From Taudactylus pleione (lineage: Eukaryota; Chordata; Amphibia; Anura; Myobatrachidae), in the NCBI GenBank assembly GCA_031769625.1, contig JAUIMM010000890.1, positions 1,456,001 to 1,520,000 of the forward strand: DNA of 64,000 bases. The letters run 5' to 3'. A program made the translations under genes and the position numbers. This document shows, one piece after another, positions 12,970 through 23,635 of the stretch. Below the pieces are notes generated by a model. It saw only the letters and a list, made by a program, of their open reading frames with translations, was not told where the DNA came from and did no database searches. The stretch's first letter is position 1. Each line of letters starts with the position of its first letter.

Positions 12970-13304
12970 GGTGCAGTAGTGATGCACGGATGAGGAATGG
13001 TCTGCAATGGGGGATAAGGATTATGGATATACTCTCCAGACCGCCCTCCTCCACGTTCTATCTAATGTACAGATCCCAGTGGTAGCAGGAGAATGCGATC
13101 AGCCTGACACTGAAGTGCTGTAATAACTTAATGATAGTCCGTTATTGATCTGTGCAGTATAAAGTGTTTCAGCTCAGCCTATAAGGACTCTGCCAACCAG
13201 CGAGGAAACCGTCTGACATAGAAACTACAGCTTCTTTGCTTATAGGGAAAACTCTTTTTTTTTCTTCTTTTCAGTCCATCAATGTCTAATAAGGGAGCGA
13301 GAAA
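12970..13304 (-). other. Possible 5' UTR or promoter flank of the K2P-like exon
   Basis: Unique sequence upstream of the ATG on the minus strand. TATAAG occurs on the minus strand at 13239-13244, about 270 bp before the ATG, but nothing else marks a core promoter and no CpG island is present. The plus-strand run of T and C ending in CAG at about 13251-13273 resembles a splice acceptor but has no supported exon after it. The 21-bp minisatellite begins at the far end of this region. Confidence 0.3.
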
Positions 13305-14733
13305 GTGTATGTGTGTGTACAGTATATGTATATGTGTGTACAGTATATGTATGTGTGTGTACAGTATATGTATGTGTGTACAGTATATGTATGTGTGTGT
13401 ACAGTATATGTATGTGTGTGTACAGTATATGTATGTATGTGTGTGTACAGTATATGTATGTGTGTGTACAGTATATGTATGTGTGTGTATACAGTATATG
13501 TATGTGTGTGTACAGTATATGTATGTGTGTACAGTATATGTATGTGTGTGTACAGTATATGTATGTGTGTGTACAGTATATGTATGTGAGTGTACAGTAT
13601 ATATTTGTGAACAGTATATGTATGTGTACAGTATATGTGTGTGTACAGTATATGTATGTGTGTGCACAGTATATGTGTGTACAGTATATGTATGTGTATG
13701 TACAGTATATGTATCTGTGTGTACACAGTATATGTATGTGTGTGTGTACAGTATATGTATGTGTGTGTACAGTATATGTATGTGTGTGTACAGTATATGT
13801 ATTTGTGTGTACAGTATATGTGTGTGTACAGTATATGTATGTGTGTACAGTATATGTGTGTGTACAGTATATGTATGTGTTTACAGTATATGTATGTGCA
13901 TGTACAGTATATGTATGTGCGTATACAGTATATGTATGTGCTTATACAGTATATGTATGTGCGTGTACAGTATATATGTGTGTACAGTATATGTATGTGT
14001 GTACAGTATATGTGTGTGTACAGTACATGTGTGTGTACAGTATATGTGTGTGTACAGTATATGTATGTGTGTGCACAGTATATGTGTGTACAGTATATGT
14101 ATGTGTGTATAGTATATATGTGTGTACAGTATATGTATGTGTCCAGTATATGTATGTGTGTACAGTATATGTATGTGTACAGTATATGTATGTGTGTACA
14201 GTATATGTATGTGTGTGTACAGTATATGTATTTGTGTGTACAGTATATGTATGTGTGTGTACAGTATATGTATTTGTGTGTACAGTATATGTATGTGTGT
14301 GTACAGTATATGTATTTGTGTGTACAGTATATGTATGTGTGTACAGTATATGTGTGTGTGTACAGTATATGTATGTGTGTGTACAGTATATGTATGTGTG
14401 TACAGTATATGTATGTGTGTGTACAGTATATGTATGTGCGTATACAGTATATGTATGTGCGTATACAGTATATGTATGTGCGTGTACAGTATATATGTGT
14501 GTACAGTATATGTATGTGTACAGTATATGTGTGTGTACAGTATATGTATGTGTGTGCACAGTATATGTGTGTACAGTATATGTATGTGTGTGTATAGTAT
14601 ATATGTGTGTACAGTATATGTATGTGTACAGTATATGTATGTGTGTGTATACAGTATATGTATGTGTGTGTGTACAGTATATGTATGTGTGTGTATACAG
14701 TATATGTATGTGTGTGTGTACAGTATATGTATG
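13305..14733. repeat. GT-rich minisatellite, 19-23-bp unit
   Basis: About 68 copies of a unit containing GTACAGTATATGTATGTGTGT. Length varies in 2-bp steps through gain and loss of GT or TA. Variants include GTATACAG, GTGCACAG and a short ATATATG form. The unit contains no TAA, TAG or TGA in any of its six frames, which creates open frames up to 527 codons (13313-14896 plus) and 299 codons (13881-14780 minus). These are low-complexity artefacts. A variant cluster with GTGCGTATACAG near 13915-13975 recurs about 520 bp later near 14435-14495, indicating an internal block duplication. Confidence 0.95.
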
Positions 14734-14767
14734 GGGGGACAGAGGGTACTATTTATATCCCCCTGAG

Positions 14768-14770
14768 TTA
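14768..14770. other. Target site duplication TTA, left
   Basis: TTA directly abuts the left terminal inverted repeat of the MITE and matches the TTA at 15170-15172 on its right. A three-base TWA duplication is the signature of PIF/Harbinger insertions. Confidence 0.8.
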
Positions 14771-15169
14771 AGGCCCCCATACATCAGAGATGGATTGGAG
14801 CAATCGTGCAATTTGCAATCGATTGTTTATAAAAATCTGCAATGTATGGGCTTCACAGATCGCAGATTGCAGCCAAAAGTGATAGGAATTGTTTAATCAG
14901 ATTGTCCAACATGTTGGATTTTACAGATCGATTGGGGCTGTAGATTGCTAGTGTATGGACATGATCAGCAGATTTGCAGACCGTTTCTAGCAAAATGATG
15001 GAGCATTTCAAGATTGCGAGATCTGTGTTTGCTGCAATCGATCTGCAAATCACTGAAAAAGATCTGTAGTGTATGGGCGCAGATTGCTCGATTGGGAAAT
15101 CCTAAGATCGGGCAATAAATCTTCAAATTGTTCAATTGTGGTTTTCAGATTGCTGATGTATGGGGGCCT
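14771..15169. mobile_element. PIF/Harbinger-type MITE, 399 bp, non-autonomous
   Basis: The ends are perfect 17-bp inverted repeats: AGGCCCCCATACATCAG at 14771-14787 and its exact reverse complement at 15153-15169. Both are flanked by TTA. There is no transposase, since the only sizeable frame (66 codons, 14853-15053 minus) has no recognisable domain, so the element would need a transposase in trans. The interior has recurring short modules: TGTATGG appears at about 14844, 14952, 15070 and 15158, and AGATTG/GATCG words occur throughout, suggesting the element itself grew from subrepeats. Identical ends and an intact duplication suggest a fairly young insertion. Known: Harbinger elements target TWA. 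Inferred: the family assignment, because a TTA duplication alone is short. Confidence 0.8.
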
Positions 15170-15172
15170 TTA
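15170..15172. other. Target site duplication TTA, right
   Basis: TTA immediately after the right terminal inverted repeat, matching the copy on the left of the element. Confidence 0.8.
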
Positions 15173-15431
15173 GAAGGAGACTGATTTTCATACCAATTGG
15201 TGATTTTGTGACAAACATTTAATAGTTCTACCATCTGGAATTTCTTTTAGTATAGATCTATGATCATAACTTCATTTTTAATCTAAGTCTTATTGTCTAT
15301 ATTTTTTTATATATGAACAACCGGTTGTTTAATTGTATATATGTGTTTTATAACCACTAAATGAGAAGGGAATATAAATAAAAAAATTATTTTCTCAATA
15401 AAAATGTTTTTGGATAAGATGTTTTATTCAC

Positions 15432-15520
15432 ATATCAAACCCTACGGTGGATGAAAATAGCGCAATCTCTCAAAACAAAACTTATCTGTGGTAGCTGTAC
15501 ACCATCCTTAGGGTTGATAT
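15432..15520. repeat. Imperfect inverted repeat, about 22-bp arms
   Basis: The arm at 15432-15453 (starting ATATCAAACCCTACGG) pairs imperfectly with the arm at 15500-15520 (ending CTTAGGGTTGATAT), leaving a loop of about 46 bases. It could be the termini of a tiny transposon remnant or a foldback. The arms have a bulge and several mismatches, so functional RNA is not supported. Confidence 0.45.
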
Positions 15521-15664
15521 ACAGAGGAATATATGTACACAAGCATATATAGAGTGATTTTGCTGCTGTGATTATATTTAAGTGAACAATATAATATTTT
15601 TAACTTATAAAATAAATAGTGCCGGGTTATTTTTGTTTTTGGTTATTATGACATTTCCCCGTTT

Positions 15665-15681
15665 CACCTGTCTGACAGGTG
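15665..15681. repeat. Perfect short palindrome CACCTGTC-T-GACAGGTG
   Basis: Eight-base arms separated by one base, containing two E-box-type CACCTG half sites in opposite orientation. It may bind a bHLH or zinc-finger factor such as a Snail/ZEB-type repressor, but no gene context supports a function. Confidence 0.4.
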
Positions 15682-15969
15682 GAGCAGAGCTGGGAGGCGG
15701 CACCTATGATCAGACTTGTGTGTCTAAATAGACCACAGGCTGATCACAGTAAAAGATAATTAGCTAAAGAAAAAAAAAACAGAGGGGGGTTAAAGCGGTA
15801 GCCGGCAGAGGTGAAAAATACCATGAGACCTGTGCGGACAGGATTTGAAGAGACAAGTTCTATTCCTGCATGCAAATTTTGGTACATCCAAGTGATATTT
15901 CACAACTGCAATTAAATTCAAATTGTGGTAAAAATGCTCATAGGAGGTCAATGGTTGTGACAATTACAG

Positions 15970-16045
15970 CACAGTTGGTGTAATGGTTAGCATTGCTGCC
16001 TCATAGCACTTAGTTCATGGGTTTGATTCCCTCCATGGGCCGTTT
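15970..16045 (+). mobile_element. tRNA-derived SINE head (or tRNA pseudogene)
   Basis: The RNA polymerase III A box TGGTGTAATGG at 15976-15986 fits TRGYNNANNNG exactly. The B box GGTTTGATTCC at 16020-16030 fits GGTTCGANTCC with one C-to-T change, as expected from CpG decay. Their starts are 44 bp apart, as in tRNAs. The sequence between them (ATTGCTGCCTCATAGCACTT) does not form a convincing anticodon arm, so it is a SINE promoter region rather than a working tRNA. Its 3' side passes into the GTGTTGT-rich minisatellite within about 10 bp. Confidence 0.65.
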
Positions 16046-16049
16046 TCAG

Positions 16050-16960
16050 TGTTGTTGTGTGTTGTGTTGTGTTGCGCTGCTGTTGTCCATAGGGGCTGGC
16101 TGGGCTGTGTTGTGCTGCTATTGTCCATAGGGGCTGGCTGGGCTGTGTTGTGCTGTTGTCCATAGGGACTGGCTGGGCTGTGTTGTGCAGTCAGTTGTCC
16201 ATAGGGACTGTGTCCACTCCAAAGTCTATAGGGGCTGGCTGGGTTGTGTTGTGCTGCTGTCATGGGGGCTGGCTGGGCTGTGTTGTGCAGTCAGTTGTCC
16301 ATAGGGACTGTGTCCACTCCAAAGTCTATAGGGGCAGACTGGGCTGTGTTGTGCTGTTGTCCATAGGGACTGGCTGGGCTGTGTTGTGCTACTGTTGTCC
16401 ATAGGGGCTGGCTGGGCTGTGTTGTGCTGCTATTGTCCATAGGGGCTGGCTGGGCTGTGTTGTGCTGTTGTCCATAGGGACTGGCTGGGCTGTGTTGTGC
16501 TGCTGTTGTCCATAGGGGCTGGCTGGGCTGTGTTGTGCTGCTATTGTCCATAGGGGCTGGCTGGGCTGTGTTGTGCTGCTGTCATAGGGGCTGGCTGGGC
16601 TGTGTTGTGCTGCTGTCATAGGGGCTGGCTGGGCTGTGTTGTGCTGCTGTTGTCCATAGGGGTTGGCTGGGCTGTGTTGTGCTGTTGTCCATAGGGGCTG
16701 GCTGGGCTGTGTTGTGCAGTCAGTTGTCCATAGGGACTGTGTCCACTTCAAAGTCTATAGGGGCTAGCTGGGCTGTGTTGTGCTGCTGTCATAGGGGCTG
16801 GCTGGGCTGTGTTGTGCAGTCAATTGTCCATAGGGGCTGTGTCCACTCCAAAAGTCTATAGGGGCTGGTTGGGCTGTGTTGTGCAGTGTCCCATAAAGGC
16901 TGTAGTCCTATAGGGGTGCTGTAGTGTTGTCCAGGGGGTGATCTGTCCATCAGGGGTGCT
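16050..16960. repeat. 34-38-bp minisatellite with a longer variant unit
   Basis: The basic unit contains GTGTTGTGCTGCTGTTGTCC, then ATAGGGGCTGGCTGGGCT (38 bp). Shorter 34-35-bp forms lack GCT or TTGTC. At 16193-16260, 16290-16345, 16713-16775 and 16818-16875 a longer unit appears with CAGTCAGTTGTCCATAGGG and TGTGTCCACTCCAAAGTC. The repeat begins in a GTTGTGTTGTG simple tract right after the SINE head and becomes degenerate after about 16880. Frames of 60-120 codons rich in Gln, Pro and Ser are by-products. Confidence 0.93.
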
Positions 16961-17340
16961 CCCCCAAAGTGCACTCCAAAATTTTTATTTTTTTTCTGTG
17001 TTTGTGAATTGTGTGAACAGTAGCCGCACGTGCATCAACAAAGTAACGCCAAGCGTGCGCCTGTGTCATAAGTAAAGGGCCAACTGGCTTGACTGTTAAA
17101 GGGTGCGGTAACCCCCAAAGTGCACTCCAAACAAAATAAAAAAATATTTTCAGTGTTTGTGAATTGTGTGCACTGTGGTTGCACGTGCATCAACAAAGGA
17201 GCAGAGCCAAGCATGTGCCTGTGTCCCATAAGTCTGTTAAAGGGTGGTGTAACTCCACAAAAAATAAACAATTCTTTTTTTTTCTGTTTTTGTGAATTGT
17301 GTGGGCTGTAGCCGCACCTGCATCCTCAAAGCAGCAGCAC
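16961..17340. repeat. Three decayed copies of a 140-150-bp repeat
   Basis: Copies start at about 16961, 17112 and 17251. The first two share CCCCAAAGTGCACTCCAAA, and all three share a T-rich tract, TTTTGTGAATTGTGTG or TGTTTGTGAATTGTGTG, a GCCGCAC/GTTGCAC block and a GCATC(A/C)(A/T)CAAAG block. The third is shortest and leads directly into the first 73-bp satellite monomer. Divergence between copies is much higher than within the satellite, so this array looks old. Confidence 0.8.
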
Positions 17341-20300
17341 ATTGTGTGACAATGTGAGAGGGAATATAGAGAAAAAGCTGCACTGGGGCAGGGAGTGATG
17401 TGACCCCCTAGTGTGTATGTGTGTGACCATGTGATGGGGAATATAGAGTGTAAGCACTGGGGCAGGGAGTGATGTGACCCCTAGTGTGTATGTGTGTGAC
17501 CATGTGATGGGGAATATAGAGTGTAAGCACTGGGGCAGGGAGTGATGTGACCCGTAGTGTGTATGTGTGTGACCATGTGATGGGGAATGTAGAGTGTAAG
17601 CACTGGGGCAGGGAGTGATGTGACCCCTAGTGTGTATGTGTGTGACCATGTGATGGGGAATATAGAGTGTAAGCACTGGGGTAGGGAGTGATGTGAACCC
17701 TAGTGTGTATGCATGTGACCATGTGATGGGGAAAGTAGAGTGTAAACACTGAGGCAGGGAGTGATGTGACCCCTAGTGTGTATGTGTGTGACTATGTGAT
17801 GGGGAATATAGAGTGTAAGCACTGGGGCAGGGAGTGATGTGACCCCTAGTGTGTATGTGTGTGACCATGTGATGGGGAATATAGAGTGTAAGCACTGGGG
17901 CAGGGAGTGATGTGACCCGTAGTGTGTATGTGTGTGACTATGTGATGGGGAATATAGAGTGTAAGCACTGGGGAAGGGAGTGATGTGACCCCTAGTGTGT
18001 ATGTGTTTTACCATGTGAAGGGGAATATAGAGTGTAAGCACTGGGGCAGGGAGTGATGTGTTCCCTAGTGTGTATGTGTGTGACCATGTGATGGGGAATA
18101 TAGAGTGTAAGCACTGGGGCAGGAAGTGATGTGAACCCTAGTGTGTATGTGTGTGACCATGTGATGAGGAATATAGAGTGTAAGCACTGGGGCAGGGAGT
18201 GATGTGACCCCTAGTATGTATGTGTGTGACCATGTGATGGGGAATATAGAGTGTAAGCACTGGGGCAGGGAGTGATGTGACCCCTAGTGTGTATGTGTGT
18301 GAGCATGTGATGGGGAATATAGAGTGTAAGCACTGGGGCAGGGAGTGATGTGACCCCTAGTGTGTATGTGTGTGATCATGTGATAGGGAATATAGAGTGT
18401 AAGCACTGGGGCAGGGAGTGATGTGAACCCTAGTGTGTATGTGTGTGAGCATGTGATGGGGAATATAGATTGTAAGCAGCACTGGGGCAGGGAGTGATGT
18501 GACCCTTAGTGTGTATGTGTGTTACCATGTGAGGGGGAATATAGAGTGTAAGCACTGGGGCAGGGAGTGATGTGACTGTAGTGTGTATGTGTGTGACCAT
18601 GTGATAGGGAATATAGAGTGTAAGCACTGGGGCAGGGAGTGATGTGATCCCTAGTGTGTCCGTGTGTGACCATGTGATTGGGAATATAGAGTGTAAGCAC
18701 TGGGGCAGGGAGTGATGTGAACCCTAGTGTGTATGTGTGTGATCATGTGATGGGGAATATAGAGTGTAAGCACTGGGGCAGCGAGTGATGTGAACTCTAG
18801 TGTGTATGTGTGTGAACATGTGATGGGGAATATAGAGTGTAAGCACTGGGGCAGGGAGTGATGTGAACCCTAGTGTGTATGCATGTGACCATGTGATGGG
18901 GAATATAGAGTGTAAGCACTGGGGCAGGGAGTGATGTGATCCCTAGTGTGTATGTGTGTGACCATGTGATGTGGAATATAGAGTGTAAGCTGCACTGGGG
19001 CAGGGAGTGATGTGACCGTAGTGTGTATGTGTGTGACCATGTGATAGGGAATATAGAGTGTAAGCACTGGGGCAGGGAGTGATGTGATCCCCTAGTGTGT
19101 ATGTGTGTGACCATGTGATGGGGAATATAGAGTGTAAGCACTGGGGCAGGGAGTAATGTGATCCCCTAGTGTGTATGTGTGTGACCATGTGATGGGGAAT
19201 ATAGAGTGTAAGCACTGGGGCAGGAAGTAATTTGATCCCCTAGTGTGTATGTGTGTGACCATGTGATGGGGAATATAGAGTGTAAGCACTGGGGCAGGGA
19301 GTGATGTGACCCCTAGTGTGTATGTGTGTGACCATGTGATGGGGAATATAGAGTGTAAGCACAGGGGCAGGGAGTGATGTGACCCCTAGTGTGTATGTGT
19401 GTGAGCATGTGATGGGGAATATAGAGTGTAAGCACTGGGGCAGGGAGTGATGTGACTGTAGTGTGTTTGTGCGTGACCATGTGATGGGGAATATAGAGTG
19501 TAAGCTCTGGGGCAGGGAGTGATGTGACCCCTAGTGTGCATGTGCGAGATCATGTGATGGGGAATATAGAGTGTAAGCACTGGGGCATCGAGTGATGTGA
19601 CCACTAGTGTGTATGTGTGTGACCATGTGATGGGGAATATAGAGTGTAAGCACTGGGGCAGGGAGTGATGTGATCCCTAGTGTGTATGTGTGTGAGCATG
19701 TGATGGGGAATATAGAGTGCAAGCACTGGGGCAGGGAGTGATGTGACCCCTAGTGTGTATGTGTGTGACCATATGATGGGGAATATAGAGTGCAAGCCTT
19801 GGGGCAGGGAGTGATGTGATCCCTAGTGTGTATGTGTGTGTGACCATGTGATGGGGAATATGGTGTGTAAGCACTGGGGCAGGGAGTGATGTGATCCCTA
19901 GTGTGTATGTGTGTGACCATGTGATGGGGAATATAGAGTGTAAGCACTGGGGCAGGGAGTGATGTGATCCCTAGTGTGTATGTGTGTGACCATGTGATGG
20001 GGAATATAGAGTGTAAGCACTGGGGTAGGGAGTGATGTGAACCCTAGTGTGTATGCATGTGACCATGTGATGGGGAATATAGAGTGTAAGCACTGGGGCA
20101 GGGAGTGATGTGATCCCTAGTGTGTATGTGTGTGACCATGTGCTGGGGAATATAGAGTGTAAGCTGCACTGGGGCAGGGAGTGATGTGATCCCTAGTGTG
20201 TATGTGTGTGACCATGTGATGGGGAATATAGAGTGTAAGCACTGGGGCAGGGAGTGATGTGATCCCTAGTGTGTCCGTGTGTGACCATGTGATGGGGAAT

Positions 20301-23300
20301 ATAGAGTGTCAGCACTCGGGCAGGGATTGATGTGACCCCTAGTGTGTATGTGTGTGACCATGTGATGGGAATATAGAGTGTAAGCACTGGGGCAGGAAGT
20401 GATGTGAACCCTAGTGTGTATGTGTATGACCATGTGATGAGGAATATAGAGTGTAAGCACTGGGGCAGGGAGTGATGTGACCCCTAGTATGTATGTGTGT
20501 GACCATGTGATGGGGAATATAGAGTGTAAGCACTGGGGCAGGGAGTGATGTGATCCCTAGTGTGTATGTGTGTGATCATGTGATGGGGAATATAGAGTGT
20601 AAGCACTTTGGCAGGGAGTGATGTGACCCCTAGTGTGTATGTGTGTGACCCTGTGATAGGGAATATAGAGTGTAAGCACTGGGGCAGGGAGTGATGTGAA
20701 CCCTAGTGTGTATGTGTGTGAGCATGTGATGGGGAATATAGATTGTAAGCAGCACTGGGGCAGGGAGTGATGTGACCCTTAGTGTGTATGTGTGTTACCA
20801 TGTGAGGGGGAATATAGAGTGTAAGCACTGGGGCAGGGAGTGATGTGACTGTAGTGTGTATGTGTGTGACCATGTGATAGGGAATATAGAGTGTAAGCAC
20901 TGGGGCAGGGAGTGATGTGATCCCCTAGTGTGTATGTGTGTGACCATGTGATGGGGAATATAGAGTCTAAGCACCGGGGCAGGGAGTGATGTGACCCCTA
21001 GTGTGTATATGTGTGACCATGTGATTGGGAATATAGAGTGTAAGCACTGGGGCAGGGAGTGATGTGATCCCTGGTGTGTGTGTGTGTGACCATGTGAAGG
21101 GGAATATAGAGTGTAAACACTGGGGCAGGGAGTCATGTGACCCCTAGTGTGTATGTGTGTGACCATGTGATGGGGAATATAGAGTGTAAGCTGCACTGGG
21201 GCAGGGAGTGATGTGACCCCTAGTGTGTATGTGTGTGACCATGTGATGGGGAATATAGAGTGTAAGCACTGGGGCAGGGAGTGATGTGATCCCCTAGTGT
21301 GTATGTGTGTGACCATGTGATGGGGAATATAGAGTCTAAGCACCGGGGCAGGGAGTGATGTGACCCCTAGTGTGTATATGTGTGACCATGAGATGGGGAA
21401 TATAGAGTGTAAGCACTGGGGCAGGGAGTGATGTGACCCCTAGTGTGTATGTGTGTGACCATGTGATGGGGAATATAGAGTGTAAGCACTGGGGCAGGGA
21501 GTGATGTGATCCCTAGTGTGTATGTGTGTGACCATGTGAGGGGGAATATAGAGTGTAAGCTGCAGTGGGGCAGGGAGTGATGTGACCCCTTAGTGTTTAT
21601 GTGTGTGACCATGTGATGGGGAATATAGAGTGTAAGCACTGGGGCAGGGAGTGATGTGACCCATAGTGTGTATGTGTGTGACCATGTGATGGGGAATACA
21701 GAGTGTAAGCACTGGGGCAGGGAGTGATGTGAACCCTAGTGTGTATGTGTGTGACCATATGATGGGGAATATAGTGTAAGCTGCACTGGGGCAGGGAGTG
21801 ATGTGATCCCTAGTGTGTCCGTGTGTGACCATGTGATGGGGAATATAGAGTGTCAGCACTGGTGCAGGGATTGATGTGACCCCTAGTGTGTATGTGTGTG
21901 ACCATGTGATGGGAATATAGAGTGTAAGCACTGGGGCAGGAAGTGATGTGAACCCTAGTATGTATGTGTGTGACCATGTGATGGGGAATATAGAGTGTAA
22001 GCACTGGGGCAGGGAGTGATGTGACCCCTAGTGTGTATGTGTGTGACCATGTGATGGGGAATATAGAGTGTAAGCACTGGGGCAGGGAGTGATGTGACCC
22101 GTAGTGTGTATGTGTGTGACCATGTGATGGGGAATGTAGAGTGTAATCACTGGGGCAGGGAGTGATGTGACCCCTAGTGTGTATGTGTGTGACCATGTGA
22201 TGGGGAATATAGAGTGTAAGCACTGGGGTAGGGAGTGATGTGAACCCTAGTGTGTATGCATGTGACCATGTGATGGGGAAAGTAGAGTGTAAACACTGAG
22301 GCAGGGAGTGATGTGACCCCTAGTGTGTATGTGTGTGACTATGTGATGGGGAATATAGAGTGTAAGCACTGGGGCAGGGAGTGATGTGACCCCTAGTGTG
22401 TATGTGTGTGACCATGTGATGGGGAATATAGAGTGTAAGCACTGGGGCAGGGAGTGATGTGACCCGTAGTGTGTATGTGTGTGACTATGTGATGGGGAAT
22501 ATAGAGTGTAAGCACTGGGGAAGGGAGTGATGTGACCCCTAGTGTGTATGTGTTTTACCATGTGAAGGGGAATATAGAGTGTAAGCACTGGGGCAGGGAG
22601 TGATGTGTTCCCTAGTGTGTATGTGTGTGACCATGTGATGGGGAATATAGAGTGTAAGCACTGGGGCAGGAAGTGATGTGAACCCTAGTGTGTATGTGTG
22701 TGACCATGTGATGAGGAATATAGAGTGTAAGCACTGGGGCAGGGAGTGATGTGACCCCTAGTGTGTATGTGTGTGACCATGTGATGGGGAATATAGAGTG
22801 TAAGCACTGGGGCAGGGAGTGATGTGATCCCTAGTGTGTATGTGTGTGATCATGTGATGGGGAATATAGAGTGTAAGCACTGGGGCAGGGAGTGATGTGA
22901 CCCCTAGTGTGTATGTGTGTGACCCTGTGATAGGGAATATAGAGTGTAAGCACTGGGGCAGGGAGTGATGTGAACCCTAGTGTGTATGTGTGTGAGCATG
23001 TGATGGGGAATATAGATTGTAAGCAGCACTGGGGCAGGGAGTGATGTGACCCTTAGTGTGTATGTGTGTTACCATGTGAGGGGGAATATAGAGTGTAAGC
23101 ACTGGGGCAGGGAGTGATGTGACCCCTAGTGTGTATGTGTGTGACCATGTGATAGGGAATATAGAGTGTAAGCACTGGGGCAGGGAATGATGTGATCCCT
23201 AGTGTGTCCATGTGTGACCATGTGATTGGGAATATAGAGTGTAAGCACTGGGGCAGGGAGTGATGTGATCCCTGGTGTGTGTGTGTGTGACCATGTGAAG

Positions 23301-23635
23301 GGGAATATAGAGTGTAAACACTGGGGCAGGGAGTGATGTGACCCCTAGTGTGTATGTGTGTGATCATGTGATGGGGAATATAGAGTGTAAGCACTGGGGC
23401 AGCGAGTGATGTGAACTCTAGTGTGTATGTGTGTGACCATGTGATGGGGAATAGAGAGTGTAAGCACTGGGGCAGGGAGTGATGTGACCGTAGTGTGTAT
23501 GTGTGTGACCATGTGATAGGGAATATAGAGTGTAAGCACTGGGGCAGGGAGTGATGTGACCCCTAGTGTGTATGTGTGTGATCATGTGATGGGGAATATA
23601 GAGTGTAAGCACTGGGGCAGCGAGTGATGTGAACT

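Larger units (their letters stand above)
15173..15969. other. AT-rich unique spacer, no gene recognised
   Basis: Roughly 800 bp of mostly AT-rich sequence. AATAAA occurs twice around 15377-15403, but no transcript or coding frame leads to it. The middle and right parts hold the two inverted repeats listed separately. There is a short A-rich run near 15770-15780. I see no coding exon. Confidence 0.6.

Noticed and set aside
13251..13275. Polypyrimidine tract ending in CAG on the plus strand, like a splice acceptor
   Set aside because: The sequence after it enters the GT-rich minisatellite within 30 bp, and no coding exon is supported.
13313..14896. 527-codon open frame on the plus strand, with 299- and 276-codon frames overlapping it
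   Set aside because: The sequence is a tandem repeat without stop codons on either strand; composition is almost only Tyr, Val, Cys, Met, Ser and Ile (or His, Thr, Tyr, Ile on the other strand), and the frame survives 2-bp slips, so it is not under coding constraint.
15370..15410. AATAAA polyadenylation signals
   Set aside because: They sit in an AT-rich stretch with no upstream coding or transcript evidence, so chance is the likeliest explanation.
15507..15515. TTAGGG near 15509, considered as a telomeric repeat
   Set aside because: A single copy; no TTAGGG tract anywhere in the window.
16015..16751. Gln/Pro/Ser-rich frames resembling a repetitive structural protein
   Set aside because: They follow the 34-38-bp minisatellite, change frame with unit length, and occur on both strands.
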